Shown piece by piece: positions 39,625-49,523 of a stretch of 64,000 nucleotides of DNA. The position numbers and the translations under genes are program-made. The notes beneath the pieces are model-generated. The model worked only from the letters and a program-made list of their open reading frames with translations. It did not search any database and was not told where the DNA came from. Origin of the DNA: Liolophura sinensis (Eukaryota > Mollusca > Polyplacophora > Chitonida > Chitonidae). Each line of letters opens with the position of its first letter. Position 1 is the first letter of the stretch. The DNA is taken from positions 62,001 through 126,000 of the forward strand of contig NW_027017995.1 in assembly GCF_032854445.1 (NCBI RefSeq). The letters are read 5' to 3'.

Positions 39625-42600
39625 AAAACCACACCATTTGTTTATAAAAAAAACACAAGGTACTTGATACAGTCTGCTGTAAAAAGTACAATTGAACACT
39701 GACCCACATCAATAAGGTGCCAAAAGATGCGCAATTGGGCCAGACATCTCCAGCTGTTGAAAAATTGCAAATTTCTATGGTTTCCATGGATTAAGAGCCG
39801 TTGCTGGGCACGTGATCTTGACATCATTGATTATTCATTTGTGGCTACAGCCAAAAGTATTGGTCGGAGAGCAATGCGGTTTGCACCATTCGATTTCTCG
39901 TCACAAAATACGTCGGATTAGCCTTTTACCAGCAGCATTGGAACAGTTTTTCTACTTTTGGATTTTTGCCTGGTCTTTTTGCGAATTGAAATCGGCTACA
40001 TTAACTATGTACAATCGCGACTGGTCATTACTATATTCAACTTTTCATTATAAGTTATGTGCCCTTCGGTAGCCCAGACGACGTCAAATCTTTGGGCCAA
40101 GCCCATTTAACTCACCCAGCAAATGTCTTACTTCTAAGTCGAAGACAATCTCAATGTCTTTATCTACATGTAGAAAAACCACACCATTTGTATATAAAAA
40201 AAACAAAAGGTACTTGATACAATCCGCTGTAAAAAGTACAATTGAACACTGACCCACATCAATAAGGTGCCAAAGGATGCGCAATTGGGCCAGACATCTC
40301 CAGCTGTTGAAAAATTGCAAATTTCCTTGGTTTCCATGGAGTAAGAGCCGTTGCTGGGCACGTGATCTTGACATCATTGATTATTCATTTGTGGCTACAG
40401 CCAAAAGTATTGGTCGGAGAGCAACGCGGTTTGCACCATTCGATTTCTCGTCACAAAATACGTCGGATTAGCCTCTTACCAGCAGCATTGGAACAGCTTT
40501 TCGACTTTTGGATTTTTGCCTGTTCTTTTTGCTAATTGAAATCGGCTACATTAACTATGTACAATCGCGACTGGTCATTACTATATTCAACTTTTCATTA
40601 TAAGTTGTGTGCCCTTCGGTAGCCCAGACGACGTCAAATCTTTGGGCCAAGCCCATTTAACTCACCCAGCAAATGTCTTACTTCTAAGTCGAAGACAAAC
40701 TCAATGTCTTTATCTACATGTAGAAAAACCACACCATTTGTATATAAAAAAAACACAAGGTACTTGATACAATCCGCTGTGAAAAGTACAATTGAACACT
40801 GACCCACATCAATAAGGTGCCAAAGGATGCGCAATTGGGCCAGGCATCTCCAGCTGTTGAAAAATTGCAAATTTCCTTGGTTTCCATGGAGTAAGAGCCG
40901 TTGCTGGGCACGTGATCTTGACATCATTGATTATTCATTTGTGGCTACAGCCAAAAGTATTGGTCGGAGAGCAACGCAGTTTGCACCATTCGATTTCTCG
41001 TCACAAAATACGTCGGATTAGCCTCTTACCAGCAGCATTGGAACAGTTTTTCTACTTTTGGATTTTTGCCTGGTCTTTTTGCGAATTGAAATCGGCTACA
41101 TTAACTATGTACAATCGCGACTGGTCATTACTATATTCAACTTTTCATTATAAGTTATGTGCCCTTCGGTAGCCCAGACGACGTCAAATCTTTGGGCCAA
41201 GCCCATTTAACTCACCCAGCAAATGTCTTACTTCTAAGTCGAAGACAAACTCAATGTCTTTATCTACATGTAGAAAAACCACACCATTTGTATATAAAAA
41301 AAACACAAGGTACTTGATACAATCCGCTGTGAAAAGTACAATTGAACACTGACCCACATCAATAAGGTGCCAAAGGATGCGCAATTGGGCCAGGCATCTC
41401 CAGCTGTTGAAAAATTGCAAATTTCCTTGGTTTCCATGGAGTAAGAGCCGTTGCTGGGCACGTGATCTTGACATCATTGATTATTCATTTGTGGCTACAG
41501 CCAAAAGTATTGGTCGGAGAGCAACGCGGTTTGCACCATTCGATTTTTCGTCACAAAATACGTCGGATTAGCCTCTTACCAGCAGCACTGGAACAGTTTT
41601 TCTACTTTTGGATTTTTGCCTGGTCTTTTTGCGAATTGAAATCGGCTACATTAACTATGTACAATCGCGACTGGTCATTACTATATTCAACTTTTCATTA
41701 TAAGTTATGTGCCCTTCGGTAGCCCAGACGACGTCAAATCTTTGGGCCAAGCCCATTTAACTCACCCAGCAAATGTCTTACTTCTAAGTCGAAGAAAAAC
41801 TCAATGTCTTTATCTACATGTAGAAAAACCACACCATTTGTATATCAAAAAAAACAAAAGGTACTTGATACAATCCGCTGTAAAAAGTACAATTGAACAC
41901 TGACCCACATCAATAAGGTGCCAAAGGATGCGCAATTGGGACAGACATCTCCAGCTGTTGAAAAATTGCAAATTTCCTTGGTTTCCATGGAGTAAGAGCC
42001 GTTGCTGGGCACGTGATCTTGACATCATTGATTATTCATTTGTGGCTACAGCCAAAAGTATTGGTCGGAGAGCAACGCGGTTTGCACCATTCGATTTCTC
42101 GTCACAAAATACGTCGGATTAGCCTCTTACCAGCAGCATTGGAACAGTTTTTCTACTTTTGGATTTTTGCCTGGTCTTTTTGCGAATTGAAATCGGCTAC
42201 ATTAACTATGTACAATCGCGACTGGTCATTACTATATTCAACTTTTCATTATAAGTTATGTGCCCTTCGGTAGCCCAGACGACGTCAAATCTTTGGGCCA
42301 AGCCCATTTAACTCACCCAGCAAATGTCTTACTTCTAAGTCGAAGACAAACTCAATGTCTTTATCTACATGTAGAAAAACCACACCATTTGTATATAAAA
42401 AAAACAAAAGGTACTTGATACAATCCGCTGTGAAAAGTACAATTGAACACTGACCCACATCAATAAGGTGCCAAAGGAAGCGCAATTGGGCCAGGCATCT
42501 CCAGCTGTTGAAAAATTGCAAATTTCCTTGGTTTCCATTTAGTAAGAGCCGTTGCTGGGCACGTGATCTTGACATCATTGATTATTCATTTGTGGCTACA

Positions 42601-42925
42601 GCCAAAAGTATTGGTCGGAGAGCAACGCAGTTTGCACCATTCGATTTCTCGTCACAAAATACGTCGGATTAGCCTCTTACCAGCAGCATTGGAACAGTTT
42701 TTCTACTTTTGGATTTTTGCCTGGTCTTTTTGCGAATTGAAATCGGCTACATTAACTATGTACAATCGCGACTGGTCATTACTATATTCAACTTTTCATT
42801 ATAAGTTATGTGCCCTTCGGTAGCCCAGACGACGTCAAATCTTTGGGCCAAGCCCATTTAACTCACCCAGCAAATGTCTTACTTCTAAGTCGAAGACAAA
42901 CTCAATGTCTTTATCTACATGTAGA
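39625..42925. repeat. Large HOR block, monomers 73-78
   Basis: Monomers 73-77 repeat 57-61 at 8801 bp: CCTTTTACC (73), AACAGCTTTTCGAC (74), CGCAGTTTG (75), AGCAGCACTGG (76), GGGACAGAC (77). The right half of 77 lacks GGTACAG and reads GGAACAGTTTTTCTAC like monomer 49. Monomer 78 carries GGAAGCGC and CCATTTAGTAAG like 36, 51 and 62, but has ACAAAAGG in place of ACACAAGG. The monomer 50 type is absent between them. After 78 the large HOR pattern ends. Confidence 0.88.
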
Positions 42926-44574
42926 AAAACCACACCATTTGTTTATAAAAAAACACAAAGTACTTGATACAGTCTGCTGTAAAAAGTACAATTGAACACT
43001 GACCCACATCAATAAGGTGCCAAAAGATGCGCAATTGGGCCAGGCATCTCCAGCTGTTGAAAAATTGCAAATTTCTATGGTTTCCATGGATTAAGAGCCG
43101 TTGCTGGGCACGTGATCTTGACATCATTGATTATTCATTTGTGGCTACAGCCAAAAGTATTGGTCGGAGAGCAACGCGGTTTGCACCATTCGATTTCTCG
43201 TCACAAAATACGTCGGATTAGCCTCTTACCAGCAGCATTGGAACAGTTTTTCTACTTTTGGATTTTTGCCTGGTCTTTTTGCGAATTGAAATCGGCTACA
43301 TTAACTATGTACAATCGCGACTGGTCATTACTATATTCAACATTTCATTATAAGTTATGTGCCCTTCGGTAGCCCAGACGACGTCAAATCTTTGGGCCAA
43401 GCCCATTTAACTCACCCAGCAAATGTCTTACTTCTAAGTCGAAGAAAATCTCAATGTCTTTATCTACATGTAGAAAAACCACACCATTTGTATATCAAAA
43501 AAACAAAAGGTACTTGATACAATCCGCTGTAAAATGTACAATTGAACACTGACCCACATCAATAAGGTGCCAAAGGATGCGCAATTGGGCCAGGCATCTC
43601 CAGCTGTTGAAAAATTGCAAATTTCCTTGGTTTCCATGGAGTAAGAGCCGTTGCTGGGCACGTGATCTTGACATCATTGATTATTCATTTGTGGCTACAG
43701 CCAAAAGCATTGGTCGGAGAGCAACGCGGTTTGCGCCATTCGATTTCTCGTCACAAAATACGTCGGATTAGCCTCTTACCAGCAGCATTGGAACAGTTTT
43801 TCTACTTTTGGATTTTTGCCTGTTCTTTTTGCGAATTGAAATCGGCTACATTAACTATGTACAATCGCGACTGGTCATTACTATATTCAACTTTTCATTA
43901 TAAGTTATGTGCCCTTCGGTAGCCCAGAAGACGTCAAATCTTTGGGCCAAGCCCATTTAACTCACCCAGCAAATGTCTTACTTCTAAGTCGAAGACAATC
44001 TCAATGTCTTTATCTACATGTAGAAAAACCACACCATTTGTATATAAAAAAAGCAAAAGGTACTTGATACAATCCGCTGTAAAAAGTACAATTGAACACT
44101 GACCCACATCAATAAGGTGCCAAAGGATGCGGAATTGGGACAGACATCTCCAGCTGTTGAAAAATTGCAAATTTCCTTGGTTTCCATGGAGTAAGAGCTG
44201 TTGCTGGGCACGTGATCTTGACATCATTGATTATTCATTTGTGGCTACAACCAAAAGTATTGGTCGGAGAGCAACGCGGTTTGCACCATTCGATTTCTCG
44301 TCACAAAATACGTCGGATTAGCCTCTTACCAGCAGCATTGGAACAGTTTTTCCACTTTTGGATTTTTGCCTGGTCTTTTTGCTAATTGAAATCGGCTACA
44401 TTAACTATGTACAATCGCGACTGGTCATTACTATATTCAGCATTTCATTATAAGTTATGTGCCCTTCGGTAGCCCAGACGACGTCAAATCTTTGGGCCAA
44501 GCCCATTTAACTCACCCAGCAAATGTCTTACTTCTAAGTCGAAGACAAACTCAATGTCTTTATCTACATGTAGA
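42926..44574. repeat. Three-monomer HOR, copy A (monomers 79-81)
   Basis: Monomer 79 is class II with CACAAAGTAC and ends TTCAACATTTC. Monomer 80 starts TATATCAAAAAAAC and has TTTGCGCCATTC, CCTGTTC and CAGAAGACG. Monomer 81 has AAAAAGCAAAAGG, GGGACAGAC, AGAGCTGTTG and CTACAACCAAAAG, then GCTAATTG and TTCAGCATTTC. The order recurs at an offset of 1649 bp. GTAAAATGTAC at 43531 and CAAAAGCATTGG at 43701 are private to this copy. Confidence 0.9.
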
Positions 44575-46223
44575 AAAACCACACCATTTGTTTATAAAAA
44601 AACACAAAGTACTTGATACAGTCTGCTGTAAAAAGTACAATTGAACACTGACCCACATCAATAAGGTGCCAAAAGATGCGCAATTGGGCCAGGCATCTCC
44701 AGCTGTTGAAAAATTGCAAATTTCTATGGTTTCCATGGATTAAGAGCCGTTGCTGGGCACGTGATCTTGACATCATTGATTATTCATTTGTGGCTACAGC
44801 CAAAAGTATTGGTCGGAGAGCAACGCGGTTTGCACCATTCGATTTCTCGTCACAAAATACGTCGGATTAGCCTCTTACCAGCAGCATTGGAACAGTTTTT
44901 CTACTTTTGGATTTTTCCCTGGTCTTTTTGCGAATTGAAATCGGCTACATTAACTATGTACAATCGCGACTGGTCATTACTATATTCAACATTTCATTAT
45001 AAGTTATGTGCCCTTCGGTAGCCCAGACGACGTCAAATCTTTGGGCCAAGCCCATTTAACTCACCCAGCAAATGTCTTACTTCTAAGTCGAAGAAAATCT
45101 CAATGTCTTTATCTACATGTAGAAAAACCACACCATTTGTATATCAAAAAAACAAAAGGTACTTGATACAATCCGCTGTAAAAAGTACAATTGAACACTG
45201 ACCCACATCAATAAGGTGCCAAAGGATGCGCAATTGGGCCAGGCATCTCCAGCTGTTGAAAAATTGCAAATTTCCTTGGTTTCCATGGAGTAAGAGCCGT
45301 TGCTGGGCACGTGATCTTGACATCATTGATTATTCATTTGTGGCTACAGCCAAAAGTATTGGTCGGAGAGCAACGCGGTTTGCGCCATTCGATTTCTCGT
45401 CACAAAATACGTCGGATTAGCCTCTTACCAGCAGCATTGGAACAGTTTTTCTACTTTTGGATTTTTGCCTGTTCTTTTTGCGAATTGAAATCGGCTACAT
45501 TAACTATGTACAATCGCGACTGGTCATTACTATATTCAACTTTTCATTATAAGTTATGTGCCCTTCGGTAGCCCAGAAGACGTCAAATCTTTGGGCCAAG
45601 CCCATTTAACTCACCCAGCAAATGTCTTACTTCTAAGTCGAAGACAATCTCAATGTCTTTATCTACATGTAGAAAAACCACACCATTTGTATATAAAAAA
45701 AGCAAAAGGTACTTGATACAATCCGCTGTAAAAAGTACAATTGAACACTGACCCACATCAATAAGGTGCCAAAGGATGCGCAATTGGGACAGACATCTCC
45801 AGCTGTTGAAAAATTGCAAATTTCCTTGGTTTCCATGGAGTAAGAGCTGTTGCTGGGCACGTGATCTTGACATCATTGATTATTCATTTGTGGCTACAAC
45901 CAAAAGTATTGGTCGGAGAGCAACGCGGTTTGCACCATTCGATTTCTCGTCACAAAATACGTCGGATTAGCCTCTTACCAGCAGCATTGGAACAGTTTTT
46001 CTACTTTTGTATTTTTGCCTGTTCTTTTTGCGAATTGAAATCGGCTACATTAACTATGTACAATCGCGACTGGTCATTACTATATTCAACTTTTCATTAT
46101 AAGTTATGTGCCCTTCGGTAGCCCAGACGACGTCAAATCTTTGGGCCAAGCCCATTTAACTCACCCAGCAAATGTCTTACTTCTAAGTCGAAGACAAACT
46201 CAATGTCTTTATCTACATGTAGA
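44575..46223. repeat. Three-monomer HOR, copy B (monomers 82-84)
   Basis: Repeats 79-81, including TTTGCGCCATTC and CAGAAGACG in the second unit. The third unit (84) keeps AAAAAGCAAAAGG, GGGACAGAC and CTACAACCAAAAG but ends with TTTTGTATTTTTGCCTGTTC and TTCAACTTTTC, unlike 81. The right end of the module was therefore exchanged in one of the two copies. ATTTTTCCCTGG at 44911 is private. Confidence 0.9.
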
Positions 46224-47872
46224 AAAACCACACCATTTGTATATAAAAAAAACACAAGGTACTTGATACAATCCGCTGTGAAAAGTACAATTGAACACTG
46301 ACCCACATCAATAAGGTGCCAAAGGATGCGCAATTGGGCCAGGCATCTCCAGCTGTTGAAAAATTGCAAATTTCCTTGGTTTCCATGGAGTAAGAGCCGT
46401 TGCTGGGCACGTGATCTTGACATCATTGATTATTCATTTGTGGCTACAGCCAAAAGTATTGGTCGGAGAGCAACGCGGTTTGCACCATTCGATTTCTCGT
46501 CACAAAATACGTCGGATTAGCCTCTTACCAGCAGCATTGGAACAGTTTTTCTACTTTTGGAATTTTGCCTGGTCTTTTTGCGAATTGAAATCGGCTACAT
46601 TAACTATGTACAATCGCGACTGGTCATTACTATATTCAACTTTTCATTATAAGTTATGTGCCCTTCGGTAGCCCAGACGACGTCAAATCTTTGGGCCAAG
46701 CCCATTTAACTCACCCAGCAAATGTCTTACTTCTAAGTCGAAGACAAACTCAATGTCTTTATCTACATGTAGAAAAACCACACCATTTGTTTATAAAAAA
46801 AACACAAAGTACTTGATACAGTCTGCTGTAAAAAGTACAATTGAACACTGACCCACATCAATAAGGTGCCAAAAGATGCGCAATTGGGCCAGACATCTCC
46901 AGCTGTTGAAAAATTGCAAATTTCCTTGGTTTCCATGGAGTAAGAGCTGTTGCTGGGCACGTGATCTTGACATCATTGATTATTCATTTGTGGCTACAAC
47001 CAAAAGTATTTTTCGGAGAGCAACGCGGTTTGCACCATTCGATTTCTCGTCACAAAATACGTCGGATTAGCCTCTTACCAGCAGCATTGGAACAGTTTTT
47101 CTACTGTTGGATTTTTGCCTGTTCTTTTTGCGAATTGAAATCGGCTACATTAACTATGTACAATCGCGACTGGTCATTACTATATTCAACTTTTCATTAT
47201 AAGTTATGTGCCCTTCGGTAGCCCAGACGACGTCAAATCTTTGGGCCAAGCCCATTTAACTCACCCAGCAAATGTCTTACTTCTAAGTCGAAGACAAACT
47301 CAATGTCTTTATCTACATGTAGAAAAACCACACCATTTGTATATAAAAAAAACACAAGGTACTTGATACAATCCGCTGTGAAAAGTACAATTGAACACTG
47401 ACCCACATCAATAAGGTGCCAAAGGATGCGCAATTGGGCCAGGCATCTCCAGCTGTTGAAAAATTGCAAATTTCCTTGGTTTCCATGGAGTAAGAGCCGT
47501 TGCTGGGCACGTGATCTTGACATCATTGATTATTAATTTGTGGCTACAGCCAAAAGTATTGGTCGGAGAGCAACGCGGTTTGCACCATTCGATTTCTCGT
47601 CACAAAATACGTCGGATTAGCCTCTTACCAGCAGCATTGGAACAGTTTTTCTACTTTTGGATTTTTGCCTGGTCTTTTTGCGAATTGAAATCGGCTACAT
47701 TAACTATGTACAATCGCGACTGGTCATTACTATATTCAACTTTTCATTATAAGTTATGTGCCCTTCGGTAGCCAGACGACGTCAAATCTTTGGGCCAAGC
47801 CCATTTAACTCACCCAGCAAATGTCTTACTTCTAAGTCGAAGACAAACTCAATGTCTTTATCTACATGTAGA
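46224..47872. repeat. Monomers 85-87, with hybrid monomer 86
   Basis: Monomers 85 and 87 are near-identical class I units with CTGTGAAAAG; 85 has GGAATTTTGCC and 87 has ATTATTAATTTG. Monomer 86 (46774-47323) begins as class II (TTTATAAAA, CACAAAGTAC, CAGTCTG, AAGATGCGC). It continues as the monomer 81/84 type from GGGCCAGACATC onward (TTCCTTGG, GGAGTAAG, AGAGCTGTTG, CTACAACCAAAAG) and has the private GTATTTTTCGGAG. It is a hybrid of the first and third members of the three-monomer HOR. Confidence 0.85.
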
Positions 47873-48438
47873 AAAACCACACCATTTGTATATAAAAAAA
47901 ACAAAAGGTACTTGATACAATCCGCTGTAAAAAGTACAATTGAACACTGACCCACATCAATAAGGTGCCAAAGGATGCGCAATTGGGCCAGGCATCTCCA
48001 GCTGTTGAAAAATTGCAAATTTCCATGGTTTCCATGGAGTAAGAGCCGTTGCTGGGCACGTGATCTTGACATCATTGATTATTCATTTGTGGCTACAGCC
48101 AAAAGTATTGGTCGGAGAGCAACGCGGTTTGCACCATTCGATTTCTCGTCACAAAATACGTCGGATTAGCCTCTTACCAGCAGCATTGGAACAGTTTTTC
48201 TACTTTTGGATTTTTGCCTGGTCTTTTTGCGAATTGAAATCGGCTACATTAACTATGTACAATCGCGACTGGTCATTACTATATTCAACTTTTCATTATA
48301 AGTTATGTGCCCTTCGGTAGCCCAGACGACGTCAAATCTTTGGGCCAAGCCCATTTAACTCACCCAGCAAATGTCTTACTTCTAAGTCGAAGACAAACTC
48401 AATGTCTTTATCTACATGTAGAAAAACCACACCATTTG

Positions 48439-48451
48439 TATATAAAAAAAA
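48439..48451 (+). promoter_or_regulatory. TATA-like element plus variable A-run (reference monomer)
   Basis: TATATAAAAAAAA in class I monomers; class II has TTTATAAAAAAA at the same place, and one subset has TATATCAAAA, which breaks the match. The first resembles a polymerase II TATA box. In class II units CAGTCTG follows about 28 bases after the TATA-like start, near where an arthropod initiator would sit. Whether anything is transcribed cannot be told from sequence. The A-run varies from about 6 to 10 bases and accounts for much of the monomer length variation. Confidence 0.2.
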
Positions 48452-48606
48452 CACAAGGTACTTGATACAATCCGCTGTAAAAAGTACAATTGAACACTGA
48501 CCCACATCAATAAGGTGCCAAAGGATGCGCAATTGGGCCAGGCATCTCCAGCTGTTGAAAAATTGCAAATTTCCTTGGTTTCCATGGAGTAAGAGCCGTT
48601 GCTGGG

Positions 48607-48612
48607 CACGTG
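48607..48612. other. Conserved CACGTG palindrome (E-box core) in reference monomer
   Basis: The site is TGGGCACGTGATC. It is kept in nearly all monomers. Exceptions seen are CACGCG (monomers 1, 7, 11, 12), CACGTT (monomer 20), and CACGTC (monomer 104). CACGTG is the core bound by many bHLH proteins, but a six-base match in a repeat is weak evidence for binding. Other six-base palindromes in the unit are CAATTG (48487 and 48530), CAGCTG (48549), CCATGG (48582) and GACGTC (48878). Confidence 0.3.
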
Positions 48613-48744
48613 ATCTTGACATCATTGATTATTCATTTGTGGCTACAGCCAAAAGTATTGGTCGGAGAGCAACGCGGTTTGCACCATTCGATTTCTCGTC
48701 ACAAAATACGTCGGATTAGCCTCTTACCAGCAGCATTGGAACAG

Positions 48745-48778
48745 TTTTTCTACTTTTGGATTTTTGCCTGGTCTTTTT
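48745..48778. other. Phased T-tracts, candidate curved DNA (reference monomer)
   Basis: Four T-runs of 4-5 bases lie at 48745-48749, 48754-48757, 48761-48765 and 48774-48778. Their centres are about 8.5, 7.5 and 13 bases apart, averaging close to one helical turn. A- and T-tracts phased with the helix are known to bend DNA and are common in satellites. The tract is present in every monomer; class changes (TTTTTCTAC, TTTTTCCAC, TTTTTCGAC) touch the base after the first run. Confidence 0.4.
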
Positions 48779-48890
48779 GCGAATTGAAATCGGCTACATT
48801 AACTATGTACAATCGCGACTGGTCATTACTATATTCAACTTTTCATTATAAGTTATGTGCCCTTCGGTAGCCCAGACGACGTCAAATCTT

Positions 48891-48903
48891 TGGGCCAAGC
48901 CCA
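48891..48903. repeat. Small inverted repeat TGGGC-CAA-GCCCA (reference monomer)
   Basis: A perfect five-base stem with a three-base loop, conserved in nearly all monomers. One copy reads TTGGACCAAG near 17530, inside the indel-rich stretch. The stem is too short to predict a stable cruciform by itself. Confidence 0.5.
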
Positions 48904-48961
48904 TTTAACTCACCCAGCAAATGTCTTATTTCTAAGTCGAAGACAAACTCAATGTCTTTAT

Positions 48962-48971
48962 CTACATGTAG
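48962..48971. repeat. Ten-base perfect palindrome CTACATGTAG at the monomer end
   Basis: The longest perfect palindrome I found in the unit, directly before the AAAACCACAC register. It is intact in most monomers. A recurrent variant CTACATGTTG, which breaks the outer pair, precedes the TTTCAATGG units and monomers 38, 53 and 64. CTACATGTTAG with an inserted T occurs at 57761. Confidence 0.6.
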
Positions 48972-49523
48972 AAAAACCACACCATTTGTATATAAAAAAA
49001 ACACAAGGTACTTGATACAATCCGCTGTAAAAAAGTACAATTGAACACTGACCCACATCAATAAGGTGCCAAAGGATGCGCAATGGGGCCAGGCATCTCC
49101 AGCTGTTGAAAAATTGCAAATTTCCTTGGTTTCCATGGAGTAAGAGCCGTTGCTGGGCACGTGATCTTGACATCATTGATTATTCATTTGTGGCTACAGC
49201 CAAAAGTATTGGTCGGAGAGCAACGCGGTTTGCACCATTCGATTTCTCGTCACAAAATACGTCGGATTAGTCTCTTACCAGCAGCATTGGAACAGTTTTT
49301 CTACTTTTGGATTTTTGCCTGGTCTTTTTGCGAATTGAAATCGGCTACATTAACTATGGACAATCGCGACTGGTCATTACTATATTCAACTTTTCATTAT
49401 AAGTTATGTGCCCTTCGGTAGCCCAGACGACGTCAAATCTTTGGGCCAAGCCCATTTAACTCACCCAGCAAATGTCTTACTTCTAAGTCGAAGACAAACT
49501 CAATGTCTTTATCTACATGTAGA

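Larger units (their letters stand above)
47873..49523. repeat. Monomers 88-90, close to the class I consensus
   Basis: These carry few private changes. Monomer 88 has TTTCCATGGTTTCCATGG, giving two CCATGG sites. Monomer 89 (48423-48972, 550 bp) differs from the usual text only at CTTATTTCTA near its end and serves here as the reference for motif positions. Monomer 90 has GTAAAAAAGT, GCGCAATGGGG, TTAGTCTCTT and ACTATGGACAATC. Counts for monomer 89: C 121, G 104, CpG 19, GC 40.9 %. Confidence 0.88.

Noticed and set aside
48680-48710. CENP-B box in the ATTCGATTTCTCG region
   Set aside because: TTCG is present but the required downstream A and CGGG positions do not match on either strand.
48651-48710. 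Polymerase III A and B boxes (TGGCTACAGCC ... ATTCGATTT), a tRNA-derived SINE origin
   Set aside because: Spacing is possible and B-box likeness is partial, but the A box is off by a base and no tRNA fold or oligo-T terminator follows at the right place.
48423-48972. Monomer as a dimer of ~275 bp subunits
   Set aside because: The two halves do not align. Shared bits such as TTGGGCCA at 48533 and 48890 are short and 357 bp apart.
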